Positions 9,064 to 17,922 of a stretch of DNA of 64,000 nucleotides are shown here, piece by piece. Origin of the DNA: Salipaludibacillus agaradhaerens (GTDB lineage Bacteria > Bacillota > Bacilli > Bacillales > Salisediminibacteriaceae). A program made the position numbers and the translations under genes. Numbering within the stretch: the first letter of the stretch is position 1; every line of letters begins with the position of its first letter. The stretch is from the NCBI RefSeq assembly GCF_002019735.1, contig NZ_KV917378.1, positions 3,932,869 through 3,996,868 of the forward strand, given 5' to 3'. The notes beneath the pieces are model-generated. The model did not search any database, was not told the DNA's origin, and saw only the letters and a list, made by a program, of their open reading frames with translations.

Positions 9064-9165
9064 ATGAAGGAAGTCATAAGGAGGAAACATCACGAAATTA
9101 AAAGGCAGAAAGGTGAATGTAGGTCTAAAGTTCTGTTTCGTGTGAACAACGAGAAGGAGGCTTAA
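9064..9165 (+). CDS. Possible 33-residue basic peptide
   Basis: ATG at 9064 follows GAAGGGTGA with good spacing, and a 33-codon frame ends at 9165. The peptide is very basic (MKEVIRRKHHEIKRQKGECR). It has no recognisable family. It may be a chance frame; the ribosome site is the only real support. Confidence 0.2.
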   Translation: MKEVIRRKHHEIKRQKGECRSKVLFRVNNEKEA

Positions 9166-9194
9166 TGATGAGGAAGTGACTATAATGCGTTAAA

Positions 9195-9227
9195 TGAAAA
9201 AAACCTATTGAAAAAATCAACAGGTTT
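9195..9227 (-). terminator. Terminator of ytzB
   Basis: On the minus strand the stem AAACCTGTTGA/TCAATAGGTTT (9227-9201, one mismatch) runs into a seven-base T run. Confidence 0.8.
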
Positions 9228-9234
9228 CGTATAA

Positions 9235-9558
9235 TTAATCTTCTTGTTTATTAAGTGCTAAAACGGTGCCAGTGGCAGCATCTACAAAAAATTCGTAAGC
9301 TGACAGGTTTCCGTCAGTATCAGAACATGTCAGTCCGCCACGATAGACGTTAAATAAGAGATGATCTTGTTCAAATTCCTCTGTTATCATATGTATCCAT
9401 GACCCTTCAATTTGACCAAGATGCGCGGTTTTTCTTTTTACTAATTTTAAGGCCTTTTCAGGTGCTAATTTACCTTCAGATCTGTCTAACTGGTTCTTCG
9501 CTAGAAGTGTTACGGCAACTCCCGCCCCAACTCCAGCTGCAAAGCGTTTCCATCCCAA
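9235..9558 (-). CDS. ytzB: Small PepSY-like protein YtzB
   Basis: A 107-residue protein with a short N-terminal hydrophobic segment (FAAGVGAGVAVTLLA) and a single PepSY-like domain (ALKLVKRKTAHLGQIEGSW, then YEFFVDAATGTVLALNKQED). I prefer the TTG at 9558, because GAGGTG lies 6 bp before it; an in-frame GTG at 9567 overlaps that ribosome site. B. subtilis has ytzB in the same neighbourhood. PepSY domains are thought to bind or inhibit peptidases; it is notable that a protease lies on one side and an aminopeptidase on the other, though this adjacency proves nothing. Confidence 0.75.
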   Translation of the reverse strand: MGWKRFAAGVGAGVAVTLLAKNQLDRSEGKLAPEKALKLVKRKTAHLGQIEGSWIHMITEEFEQDHLLFNVYRGGLTCSDTDGNLSAYEFFVDAATGTVLALNKQED

Positions 9559-9744
9559 TGCTGTCACCTCTTTCTTAATATATACCTTTCACAAATATCA
9601 TCAATTTCATTCTAAGTATATCGAAAGTAGCCATAAAAGCCAATCGTCTAACAGAAACTTACGCTATTGAAGATTTGGCGCGAAAAAATAGTAGAGGAAG
9701 AGGCATATAGTAAACGGTAAACAAATTATTTCGTTTACCCACGC

Positions 9745-9788
9745 TTAAGGGGCAGTAAGATCCCCACTGATTAAAGTTTAGCTTTATC
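9745..9788 (+). repeat. 3' fragment of the dispersed intergenic repeat (copy G)
   Basis: AGATCCCCACTGATTAAAG and the following TTTAGCTTTAT match the 3' end of the copy at 24726-24862. The rest of the element is missing. A separate hairpin GGTAAAC/GTTTACC lies just before it (about 9717-9739). Confidence 0.6.
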
Positions 9789-9870
9789 GAAAAAAGTGGA
9801 AAGACATGATACATTTCGATAAAATGGATAGTACTGATACATACTAATAATGAGGGGAAGGAGCTTTATA

Positions 9871-10944
9871 ATGAATAATGAAACGTATGAAATGTTTGAG
9901 ACGTTGACTCAGCTTCCGGGAGCACCGGGATTTGAGCGTGAAGTAAGACAGTACTTGAAAAAAGAATTGCAAAAATATAGTGATGATATTATTCAAGACC
10001 GTTTAGGTGGAGTATTTGGCGTGAAAAAAGGGGATGAAGACGGACCAAAGGTCATGGTCGCCGGTCATATGGATGAAGTAGGTTTTATGGTAACATCGAT
10101 CAATGACAAAGGATTAATTCAGTTTCAAACGTTAGGTGGTTGGTGGAGCCAAGTGTTACTTGCTCAACGGCTTCACATTATAACAGACAACGGACCTGTG
10201 ACTGGTGTGGTGGGGTCTATTCCGCCGCATCTTCTTGATGAAGCTAAACGAAATAAACCGATGGAAATTAAGAATATGTATATTGATATTGGAGCAGACA
10301 ACAAAGAAGATGCTGAACGCATAGGTGTGAAGCCAGGTCAACAAATTGTTCCTGTTTGTCCTATGGAGAAAATGGCAAATGAGAAAAAAATTATGGCTAA
10401 GGCTTGGGATAACAGATATGGTGTAGGACTCTCCATTGAATTGTTAAAAGCGTTGAAAGAGGAGTCAATTCCAAATACGCTATATTCAGGGGCGACTGTT
10501 CAGGAAGAAGTAGGCTTACGTGGGGCTCAAGCTGCGGCAAACATGATTCAGCCGGATATCTTTTATGCGTTAGATGCAAGCCCAGCTAATGATGCTACTG
10601 GAGGAAAAGATGCTTTTGGCCATTTAGGTAAAGGGGCACTTTTAAGAATTTATGACCGTACGATGATTACACATCGAGGAATGAGAGAGTTTATCATTGA
10701 TACTGCGGAAACAAATAATATTCCATATCAGTTTTTCATTTCTCAAGGTGGGACAGATGCAGGTCGTGTTCATATATCAAATAGTGGCGTCCCTTCAGCT
10801 GTTATTGGTATTTGTTCAAGGTATATCCATACTGCTGCTTCTATCATTCATGTCGATGATTATGCAGCGGCCAAGGAATTGATTACGACACTTGTCAAAC
10901 AAACAGACAAGACAACCCTTCAAACTATTCGTGACAATGTGTAA
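9871..10944 (+). CDS. ytoP: M42-family aminopeptidase (YtoP)
   Basis: A 357-residue cytoplasmic metallopeptidase, the same length as B. subtilis YtoP. Metal ligands of the M42 fold are visible: His in [11 protein letters not shown], Asp in [10 protein letters not shown], the catalytic Glu pair in [10 protein letters not shown], Asp in [11 protein letters not shown], and His near the C-terminus in RYIHTAAS. The family removes N-terminal residues, often acidic ones, from peptides. The start is the ATG at 9871 behind GGGGAAGGAG; the ATG at 9850 precedes that ribosome site and is unlikely. A terminator follows the gene. Confidence 0.92.
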   Translation: MNNETYEMFETLTQLPGAPGFEREVRQYLKKELQKYSDDIIQDRLGGVFGVKKGDEDGPKVMVAGHMDEVGFMVTSINDKGLIQFQTLGGWWSQVLLAQRLHIITDNGPVTGVVGSIPPHLLDEAKRNKPMEIKNMYIDIGADNKEDAERIGVKPGQQIVPVCPMEKMANEKKIMAKAWDNRYGVGLSIELLKALKEESIPNTLYSGATVQEEVGLRGAQAAANMIQPDIFYALDASPANDATGGKDAFGHLGKGALLRIYDRTMITHRGMREFIIDTAETNNIPYQFFISQGGTDAGRVHISNSGVPSAVIGICSRYIHTAASIIHVDDYAAAKELITTLVKQTDKTTLQTIRDNV

Positions 10945-10954
10945 GAAGAATGGG

Positions 10955-10980
10955 AATCTCGCTTTGGCGGGATTTTCTTT
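10955..10980 (+). terminator. Terminator after ytoP
   Basis: AATCTCGC (10955-10962) pairs with GCGGGATT (10967-10974, one G-U) and is followed by TTCTTTC. Confidence 0.65.
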
Positions 10981-11016
10981 CGTTCTATTTCTACTAATAA
11001 CAAAAGGAGATTAATA

Positions 11017-11529
11017 GTGACTATTTTAAAAGTTGGCACACTAAACGAAGCTAAATTGATGTCCGTACGTGACGTATTTGGAGAAACATGTGAGGTATAT
11101 GGTTATGAAGTCCCTTCTGGTGTATCCGCACAGCCTCTCACTGATGAAGAGACGAAACAGGGAGCCGTTAACAGGGCGATGTATCTTATTGACAAAGAAT
11201 CAGCTGATATAGCACTAGGACTGGAAGGGGGCGTCATGGTTATAAATGATCATTATTTTTTATGTAACTGGGGAGCTCTTGCAACAAATTCCGGTCACAT
11301 TTTCGTGGCTGGAGGTGCTCGAATTCCATTACCTGATGAGGTGGCTGCTAGTATAAAAGAAGGGATGGAATTGGGAGACATTATGGACCGGTATGCCAGT
11401 AAACTTAATGTTAGGAAAAATGAAGGCGCTGTTGGCATTTTAACGAATTTACAGGTAACGCGATCAGAGATGTTTAGTCATATTAATCGACTGCTTAAAG
11501 GGCAGCTTGAGAGAGCTAAAAAGATATAA
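11017..11529 (+). CDS. DUF84 family protein, inosine/xanthosine triphosphatase-like
   Basis: A 170-residue protein with the family opening KVGTLNEAKLMSV and the central GLEGGVM motif. DUF84 relatives such as YjjX hydrolyse non-canonical purine nucleoside triphosphates (ITP, XTP) and so help keep the nucleotide pool clean. The start is a GTG at 11017 behind AAAGGAGA. The spacing from ytoP is 72 bp with a terminator between, so it may have its own promoter. The enzyme activity is inferred from the family only; the Bacillus branch has diverged from YjjX. Confidence 0.75.
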   Translation: MTILKVGTLNEAKLMSVRDVFGETCEVYGYEVPSGVSAQPLTDEETKQGAVNRAMYLIDKESADIALGLEGGVMVINDHYFLCNWGALATNSGHIFVAGGARIPLPDEVAASIKEGMELGDIMDRYASKLNVRKNEGAVGILTNLQVTRSEMFSHINRLLKGQLERAKKI

Positions 11530-11665
11530 TATTAAAAATGTTAAACTGTCTATATAGTTTATTTAATGTGGCGTAACGCACTTTATATGGTTGGAGGTTA
11601 TGACTTCTCGTTATAAGCGAAGTGCCGTCCATCCATGCTAGGTGAGAGAAAAATTTGAATAAACA

Positions 11666-11697
11666 GGAGCTGAGAAAAAGGTCAGCTCCCTTTCTTA
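11666..11697. terminator. Terminator between the DUF84 gene and ytoQ
   Basis: GGAGCTGA (11666-11673) pairs with TCAGCTCC (11682-11689) and is followed by CTTTCTT. It sits between convergent genes. Confidence 0.7.
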
Positions 11698-11700
11698 ATG

Positions 11701-12147
11701 TTAGTCATTATCAAAAATATAAGCTAATGTGTGTAAGGCTTGGTCGATCGTCTCTACGGTTACTTGTGCTTTTTCAGATAACTCTTTGAGTGGATGATGA
11801 AGTTCGGCTGGTCTGACTAGAATGAGCGGCTTATTTAAAGCAACGGCGGACGCAGCATCTGCAGCACTGTTCCATTGTTTATATTTTTCTCCGAAGAGAG
11901 CAATCACAATATCTGATTTTTCCATTAGGACACGAGTCCGTAAGTTATTCATTTTTGAAGCAGCTTCATCTTTTAAAATAGGATTTGGCTGCTGTCCGAG
12001 AATTTCCTCGCCAATATTATCTGAGCGGTCGTGGTTTTCCATCGGACCCACAAATGTGATTGGGAGTTTTTTTTCGGAAGCTTTATCTTTTAATGTTTTG
12101 CGCCAATCATCATGAATTTGTCCAGCCAAATAGACGATGAGTTCCAT
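11701..12147 (-). CDS. ytoQ: YtoQ family protein
   Basis: A 148-residue soluble protein, the usual YtoQ length. The start MELIVYLAGQIHDDWR is behind AAGGAGG; a longer frame to 12222 lacks support. Motifs such as FVGPMENHDRSD and RVLMEKSDIVIALFGEKYKQWN suggest a nucleoside 2-deoxyribosyltransferase-like Rossmann fold, in which a Tyr/Asp/Glu set handles the nucleoside. The substrate is unknown, and the fold assignment is my inference from the AGQI...ENHDRSD...VIALFGEKYKQWN pattern. Confidence 0.8.
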   Translation of the reverse strand: MELIVYLAGQIHDDWRKTLKDKASEKKLPITFVGPMENHDRSDNIGEEILGQQPNPILKDEAASKMNNLRTRVLMEKSDIVIALFGEKYKQWNSAADAASAVALNKPLILVRPAELHHPLKELSEKAQVTVETIDQALHTLAYIFDND

Positions 12148-12443
12148 ATGTTTTAACCTCCTTAATAGTTGGTGACTCAAGAGTCGCCTTTTCCTGCATA
12201 ATAAAATAAAAACCATTTTCAATCAAGGTTATGAGATTATGTCATTAAAAAAATGGTGTAGCACATATGATATGATGTCTAATGGATATAATGGGTTGAT
12301 GGTATGCGTATGGAAAGTGAATAAGTCCAACTATCGTGCTCAATAACTGAAAGCATTAGGCTAATGTGACGAAGAACGCAGGTTTGATTCGGTATAGTCA
12401 GTCATTCTAATAGAGAGATTTGTATTCTGAAAAGGAGTTTGAG

Positions 12444-13466
12444 ATGAAAGAATTTTTAAAGCGGAAAGGGGTTGAACCCTCTTTTCATAATTATGTGATA
12501 AAAGCATTAAGTTATATGGCCTTAGGGTTGTTCTCTTCGTTAATTATCGGATTAATCATGGAGACACTTGGAACGCAGTTAGGTGATATTCCTGGTGGTG
12601 CGCTGCTTATTCAAATGGGTGAGACAGCTATGGGGTTATCAGGTCCCGCTATAGGGGTTGCTGTTGCTTATGGATTAGGTGCCCCACGCCTCGTCCTTTT
12701 TGCGGCTGTTGTGGGTGGGGCTGCTGGAGGTGAAATGGCAGGCCCAGCAGGAAGCTTTATTGCTGCATTACTTTCCACTGAAATCGGCAAGTTAGTATCA
12801 CAATCAACAAAAATTGATATCATTGTCACCCCTTTTGTAACGATTGCTACTGGTGTGATAACGGCTTTGTTTATCGGTCCTCCCATCGGTCAGGCTATTA
12901 GCCAATTTGGCCTTTTTATCATGTGGGCCACCGACCAACAGCCATTTGTCATGGGGATTTTAGTCGCTGTTTTTATGGGGCTTGCCCTCACAGCCCCTAT
13001 ATCAAGTGCAGCCATTGCTTTTATGCTTGAGCTTGAAGGGATTGCTGCAGGTGCTGCCACAGTAGGATGTGCGGCACAAATGGTCGGCTTTGCTGTCAGT
13101 AGCTTTCGAGAAAATAGGTGGTCAGGCTTGCTCGCTATTGGTATTGGTACATCCATGCTGCAAATCGCCAACATTATTAAAAATCCGTATATTCTTATTC
13201 CCCCAACATTGACGGCGGCTATTCTTGGGCCGATATCTACGCTTGTTTTCATGATGGAAAATAACCCAGCGGGAGCAGGAATGGGAACGAGTGGCTTTGT
13301 GGGTCAGATCATGACTATTCATACTATGGGGAGCTCGTTGGGCGTTTTAATTAGTATTTTTCTGTTGCATTTTCTTGCACCTGCCATCCTTAGTTTGGTA
13401 TTCTCAGAATGGTTAAGAAGGCTAAATAAAATTAATTTAGGTGATATGACGATCGACAAATCGTAA
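12444..13466 (+). CDS. PTS EIIC-like membrane protein (PTS_EIIC_2 family), orphan
   Basis: A 340-residue integral membrane protein with about nine hydrophobic segments rich in Gly and Ala. It matches the type-2 EIIC family, a group of stand-alone PTS permease-like proteins. No EIIA, EIIB or sugar-metabolism gene lies nearby, so transport through the PTS cannot be assumed. The start is ATG 12444, with AAAGGAG just upstream; a TTG at 12420 is less likely. The thioredoxin-like gene ytpP begins 13 bp downstream and is surely cotranscribed. Many Bacillaceae carry this gene near ytoQ/ytpP, but its substrate is not known to me. Confidence 0.75.
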   Translation: MKEFLKRKGVEPSFHNYVIKALSYMALGLFSSLIIGLIMETLGTQLGDIPGGALLIQMGETAMGLSGPAIGVAVAYGLGAPRLVLFAAVVGGAAGGEMAGPAGSFIAALLSTEIGKLVSQSTKIDIIVTPFVTIATGVITALFIGPPIGQAISQFGLFIMWATDQQPFVMGILVAVFMGLALTAPISSAAIAFMLELEGIAAGAATVGCAAQMVGFAVSSFRENRWSGLLAIGIGTSMLQIANIIKNPYILIPPTLTAAILGPISTLVFMMENNPAGAGMGTSGFVGQIMTIHTMGSSLGVLISIFLLHFLAPAILSLVFSEWLRRLNKINLGDMTIDKS

Positions 13467-13479
13467 GGAGGTAAATAGA

Positions 13480-13800
13480 ATGAAGGAATTAACATCTATT
13501 GAACATTATCATGATGTAATCGGTGGGGAGGGAACAGTTTTAATGTTTTCTGCTGGCTGGTGCCCTGATTGTGTTGTGATTGAACCGGTGCTGCCTGAGT
13601 TAGAAGAAAAACATAGTGATTTGGCATTTTATAAAGTGAATCGAGATGACTTTATTGAATTATGTCAAGAATTAGAAGTATTTGGTATCCCGAGTTTTCT
13701 CGTGTTCAAAAACGGAAAAGAAGTCCATCGATTTGTAAGTAAAGATAGAAAAACGAAGGAAGAAATTGACGCATTTTTAAGTGAAGCTAAAGAGAAATAA
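13480..13800 (+). CDS. ytpP: Thioredoxin-like protein YtpP
   Basis: A 106-residue thioredoxin fold with the redox motif WCPDC (residues about 27-31; classical thioredoxin has WCGPC) and the conserved cis-Pro segment FGIPSFLVF. It has no signal peptide and should act in the cytosol. B. subtilis has ytpP just before ytpQ, as here. An AAGGAGG ribosome site precedes the ATG, and the gene follows the EIIC-like gene by 13 bp. A perfect 15 bp terminator ends the unit. Confidence 0.92.
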   Translation: MKELTSIEHYHDVIGGEGTVLMFSAGWCPDCVVIEPVLPELEEKHSDLAFYKVNRDDFIELCQELEVFGIPSFLVFKNGKEVHRFVSKDRKTKEEIDAFLSEAKEK

Positions 13801-13820
13801 TACTCATTAAAGTAAGCGAT

Positions 13821-13862
13821 AAATAGACTGTTGAGATATAATGTACTCAACAGTCTATTTTG
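13821..13862. terminator. Terminator after ytpP
   Basis: AAATAGACTGTTGAG (13821-13835) and its perfect complement at 13846-13860, with TTTTG following. Confidence 0.85.
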
Positions 13863-14225
13863 TATTGGAAATGTCTATGTGACTTAACTTGTACGGTAGG
13901 TAGAAGTGGGGAAGAATATGGACAATGGTGCTATTTTTACAGCTGCTACGGCATTTGATAGAGAATATGAAAAAACCTAATTTGTTGTAGAGTTATTGAG
14001 TTGTTAGTGGGAATAGACATGAATATCTAAAGCGATTAGAGCTAGTTGTTCATGTCTATTTCTAAGTTGGTATTTAGAGCAGATATGTTGTTGATTAATC
14101 TCATTACTGAAAGCAAACTTTAAACCTTTAAAAGATACATCTGTTTTTTAATGAAATTATGAGCAAGACAATTGGTAATAGTGCGCTCACGTGTTAAACT
14201 AGCCGTGTACTGGAGGGACGAAACA
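13863..14225. other. Intergenic stretch before ytpQ
   Basis: No gene is seen. A 20-codon frame from 13918 (MDNGAIFTAATAFDREYEKT) has a GGGGAAG ribosome site but is too short to call. Confidence 0.4.
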
Positions 14226-15035
14226 ATGAAATCAATTCAAATAAAAAGAGAGATAGAGAGCAAGTTAACTAATAACAATTGGGTAACATCTTATAATAGG
14301 GAACAAGATACACTGCGAATTGTTGATAAACGTGTTGATAAAGGGGTGACGATCAATTTAGCTAATCTCGCTCCGAAGTTTGAAAAAGATAAAGAAAAAG
14401 CTTTACAAGAAACGATCAATACGATTACTGAAGGATTAAGACTGTTAACGGCAGAGCTAGAACTATCGGGAAGAGAGCGTCACATTTTCCCGGTTATACG
14501 TTCCACATCTTTTCCTACAGAAACACCGGATGGCAGACAGTTAATTTATAGTGACCATACGGCTGAAACACGCATTTTTTATGCACTGGATCAAGGGGGA
14601 TCTTATTCATTAATTGACAAAAAAACATTAGAAAAAGAGAAAAAAACATTTGAGGAAATTAAGGAAACAGCACTGTTTAATATTAGATCGTTAAATAACG
14701 AGATGAAAGAAGATAAAGTAGCAGGAAATACATTCTACTTTCTTACAACTGGAGATGGTTACGAAGCTAGTAGGCTGCTTAATGAAACATTATTGAAAGA
14801 GATGAATGAAAAAGCATTAGGTCAACTAACAGTGGCGGTCCCGCATCATGATGTGATTATTTTTGGAGACATCCAAAACGAAGTAGGATATGATGTTTTA
14901 GCGCAAATGGTGTTTCAATTTTTCTCTGAGGGAGGACTCCCTATTACAGCGCTACCATTCATGTATGAAAATGGAGAATTAGAACCAATATTTATTTTAG
15001 CTCAGAAAAAACGTCAAGAGACGAAAAAAGATTGA
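14226..15035 (+). CDS. ytpQ: DUF1444 family protein YtpQ
   Basis: A 269-residue soluble protein of the DUF1444/YtpQ family, close to the usual length. The start is the ATG at 14226 with TGGAGGG upstream; a longer frame from TTG 14172 lacks a ribosome site. The C-terminal half (AVPHHDVIIFGDIQNE..GYDVLAQMVFQFF) is the conserved part. The function is unknown. In B. subtilis it is followed by ytpR and then the SftA gene; here ytpR is absent and sftA follows after 111 bp with a terminator between. Confidence 0.88.
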   Translation: MKSIQIKREIESKLTNNNWVTSYNREQDTLRIVDKRVDKGVTINLANLAPKFEKDKEKALQETINTITEGLRLLTAELELSGRERHIFPVIRSTSFPTETPDGRQLIYSDHTAETRIFYALDQGGSYSLIDKKTLEKEKKTFEEIKETALFNIRSLNNEMKEDKVAGNTFYFLTTGDGYEASRLLNETLLKEMNEKALGQLTVAVPHHDVIIFGDIQNEVGYDVLAQMVFQFFSEGGLPITALPFMYENGELEPIFILAQKKRQETKKD

Positions 15036-15082
15036 TGATTTTTATCGCTACAAAAGTTAATATGAAAGAAGGAAGATTAAAG

Positions 15083-15110
15083 AAGAATCGCCCAAAGGTG
15101 GTTCTTTTTT
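15083..15110 (+). terminator. Terminator after ytpQ
   Basis: AAGAATCGCC pairs with GGTGGTTCTT (15097-15106) through ten pairs, two of them G-U, followed by TTTT. Confidence 0.75.
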
Positions 15111-15146
15111 ATTCAAACGTGTAAAGAGATGAAATAGGTGATAAAA

Positions 15147-17513
15147 ATGACGAATAAAAATTCTAATGGATTTATATCGAAAATAAAAAAGTGGATGTTT
15201 CCAGATGATGATGAATCGGTAGCAGAACCTAAAAAACAGAAACGCTCAGTGTCGATTCAGCGAGCTCAGCCATTAAATCGTCCAGTCAAAAAAAGTCAAC
15301 ATGATGTGAAAGTGCTTCGTCAATATCCGGAAGGGAGCTTTAGGTTTCCTGTTATTAAAGACACCCCTACTGAGAAAAAGGGGCCGTCTCGGTTTAGCAA
15401 AAATTCAAGTGGCTCATTTTCACGTCCTGCTACTGAGCGACGTACTGAGATGAGACCCTTTCAAAAAAAGATGATGATGCAAGAGACGGTTTCTCAGGAA
15501 GGGAACAATACGACAGAAAGAAGAATGTTTCAAGGGCATGATTTTAGAGCCCGTTCTATACCGTCACCGGTTCACGGCTTTGGAGAGAGACAATCAAGGA
15601 CCTCTACTACGTTTGATAGTAAGAAACGACCTATTGTTAGCGTAACTCCCCTTAATAAAGAAGGGGCCCGTGATAAAATTATTCAGAAGAGAGAAGAAGA
15701 GCCTGCAAAGGATATCACAAAGGGGTTTGAGGCTTCAGAGGTGAGGGGTTCTTCTCTTAGAAGCAACACTCATCAGGCTGTTTATAAACACAGGGAGGAG
15801 AAGAAGGAGACAAATGAAAATCCACCGTTCGTTAAAGAGAGTAGCGATGCCTTAATGGCAGAACCGCGGAGTGAGTCAATTCCTGACTCAGTTATGTCCG
15901 TGTCGAACGATTTACAGCGTGATGATAAAGAAAGCGATTGGTTATCTGATTCATCAAAGCAGGAAACTGAAAAAGCCCCTCCAATGGCACAACAGCCGTT
16001 TTCACAGGGTGCTAAGAAAGCTACTGATAGTGAATCACAACCTGAGCCCAACCACCTTGTTACGACCGATGGTGTCAGTAGTCTTGGTGAAGGGGAAGAA
16101 CCGACATATGATTTTCCAACACTAAATTTGCTCAACCATACGAAAGTGAACACAGGGGATGACGATTGGTGGCTTGATGAAAAGGCACATCAGTTAAATA
16201 GTACATTTGAATATTTTCATATTCGAGCTCAAGTGACCGGTGTTACAAAGGGGCCTGCGGTAACTCGCTTTGAAGTGCAGCCGGAACCAGGTGTTAAAGT
16301 AAGTAAAATTGTGAATTTAACAGATGATTTGAAGCTTAGTCTGGCAGCGAGAGAAATTCGTATTGAGGCGCCGATTCCAGGAAAAAACACGATAGGAATC
16401 GAGGTGCCTAATGAAAACGCTGAGCCTGTTTTTTTGAGAGAGCTGCTTGACGATTCGATTTTTCAACAACATCCTTCACCATTGGCGGTGGCTATGGGAA
16501 AAGGGTTATCAGGAGAACCGGTCATTATGGATCTACAAAAGATGCCTCACGGGTTAATTGCTGGGGCCACTGGGTCTGGTAAAAGTGTGTGTGTCAACTC
16601 TATTTTAACAAGCATAATATATAAAGCATCCCCTGATGATGTTCGGTTGCTATTAATTGATCCTAAAATCGTGGAACTTGCACCTTATAATGATGTTCCA
16701 CATTTGGCAGCCCCAGTCATAAATGATCCAAAAGAAGCAACAGAAAGCTTGAAATGGGCTGTAGCAGAAATGGAGAGACGTTATGAAGAGTTTGCTAGAG
16801 CGGGTGCAAGGGATATAGCGCGTTATAATAAGAAGATGAAGCAGAGTGGTCAAGAAGATGATACCTTGCCTTATATACTCATTGTCGTAGATGAGTTGGC
16901 GGACCTCATGATGGTGTCGCCACAAGATGTTGAAGATGCCATCTGCCGTATTGCCCAAAAGGCAAGAGCGTGTGGTATCCATTTACTCGTTGCGACTCAA
17001 CGTCCTTCTGTAGATGTTATTACAGGGCTTATTAAAGCGAATATTCCTACTAGAGTGGCTTTCTCTGTATCTTCTCAAGCAGATTCTAGAACGATTCTCG
17101 ATGGTGGGGGAGCAGAAAAGTTGCTTGGAAAAGGGGACATGCTTTTATTAGAGAGTGGTACGTCAAAGCCCGTTAGACTTCAAGGAACGTTCGTCTCAGA
17201 TGATGAAATAGAACGTGTTGTAGACTATGTGAAGCACTCGCAACATCCAGGTTATTTATTTGAAAAGGCAGAATTGAAAGAGCAAGTAGCCGCGGAAACA
17301 GAAGATCCGTTATTTGAAGAAGTGTGCGATTTTGTTGTGGAACAACAAGCTGCTTCTGCTTCATTGATTCAACGACGTTTTCGTATTGGCTATAATAGAG
17401 CTGCTCGTATGATTGATGATATGGAAGCACGTGGGATTGTATCGCCACAACGAGGAAGCAAACCGAGAGAGGTTTATTTGACAAACCATACCCATAAAGA
17501 CGACAATAGGTAA
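15147..17513 (+). CDS. sftA: DNA translocase SftA (FtsK/SpoIIIE family)
   Basis: A 788-residue cytosolic DNA translocase. Unlike SpoIIIE it has no N-terminal membrane segments; residues 1 to about 330 are polar and probably disordered (many Ser, Lys, Glu). The motor follows with Walker A GATGSGKS near residue 475 and Walker B ILIVVDELADL near 578. The C-terminal winged-helix gamma domain (RRFRIGYNRAARMIDDMEARG), which reads DNA orientation, is intact. SftA moves chromosome DNA away from the closing septum in dividing cells. The start is the ATG at 15147 with ATAGGTGAT upstream; GTG 15138 overlaps this site. Confidence 0.94.
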   Translation: MTNKNSNGFISKIKKWMFPDDDESVAEPKKQKRSVSIQRAQPLNRPVKKSQHDVKVLRQYPEGSFRFPVIKDTPTEKKGPSRFSKNSSGSFSRPATERRTEMRPFQKKMMMQETVSQEGNNTTERRMFQGHDFRARSIPSPVHGFGERQSRTSTTFDSKKRPIVSVTPLNKEGARDKIIQKREEEPAKDITKGFEASEVRGSSLRSNTHQAVYKHREEKKETNENPPFVKESSDALMAEPRSESIPDSVMSVSNDLQRDDKESDWLSDSSKQETEKAPPMAQQPFSQGAKKATDSESQPEPNHLVTTDGVSSLGEGEEPTYDFPTLNLLNHTKVNTGDDDWWLDEKAHQLNSTFEYFHIRAQVTGVTKGPAVTRFEVQPEPGVKVSKIVNLTDDLKLSLAAREIRIEAPIPGKNTIGIEVPNENAEPVFLRELLDDSIFQQHPSPLAVAMGKGLSGEPVIMDLQKMPHGLIAGATGSGKSVCVNSILTSIIYKASPDDVRLLLIDPKIVELAPYNDVPHLAAPVINDPKEATESLKWAVAEMERRYEEFARAGARDIARYNKKMKQSGQEDDTLPYILIVVDELADLMMVSPQDVEDAICRIAQKARACGIHLLVATQRPSVDVITGLIKANIPTRVAFSVSSQADSRTILDGGGAEKLLGKGDMLLLESGTSKPVRLQGTFVSDDEIERVVDYVKHSQHPGYLFEKAELKEQVAAETEDPLFEEVCDFVVEQQAASASLIQRRFRIGYNRAARMIDDMEARGIVSPQRGSKPREVYLTNHTHKDDNR

Positions 17514-17699
17514 AAGAGCGAAATTAAGACTACACATTCCGCTACTTTTTTAATACAATGGTTAGTAATTGTTATTAAATAAGACAATTGAATATGAAGG
17601 GATCCGTGAAAGGCTTTTCAGGTGGTAAGAACGGAACAACATTGTTAAGTTCATCACGTTTCACTCGAGATCGAACTAATACCAGGGAGGGATGTTCGT

Positions 17700-17888
17700 A
17701 TGCAACAGATATCTTTGGAAAATTTGGTTCAACATGTGTCTCCACAGTGGCTTCACCTATTAACATCTAAGGAACGGTCCCAATCAATTGTATTAAGAGA
17801 CGGCCTCCAGCGTTTAAATGCTGAAGATTTAGCAGAAATTATGGAAGCCGTTATTCAAGAACATGCTAAAAAATACTATTATCATTAA
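17700..17888 (+). CDS. Small protein of unknown function before the nicotinate phosphoribosyltransferase
   Basis: A 62-residue soluble, helical protein (QISLENLVQHVSPQWLHLL) with ATG at 17700 behind an AGGGAGGGATG ribosome region. It ends 34 bp before the next gene, so the two are likely cotranscribed. No cysteines, signal peptide or membrane segment. I do not recognise the family. It could be a small partner or regulator of the NAD-salvage enzyme, but position is the only argument. Confidence 0.65.
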   Translation: MQQISLENLVQHVSPQWLHLLTSKERSQSIVLRDGLQRLNAEDLAEIMEAVIQEHAKKYYYH

Positions 17889-17922
17889 CGAAAAATAATG
17901 AGGGGTTTCAAGGAGAAAATCA

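Noticed and set aside
6382-9234. Protease region as a mobile island with its own transposase or integrase
   Set aside because: Only one protease gene and repeats are present; no transposase, integrase or target duplication is seen.
12668-13322. Three minus-strand frames inside the EIIC-like gene
   Set aside because: Shadows of the plus-strand gene, with Pro/Ala-rich or random composition.
13918-13980. 20-codon frame with a ribosome-like site
   Set aside because: Too short to support; no similarity that I can recognise.
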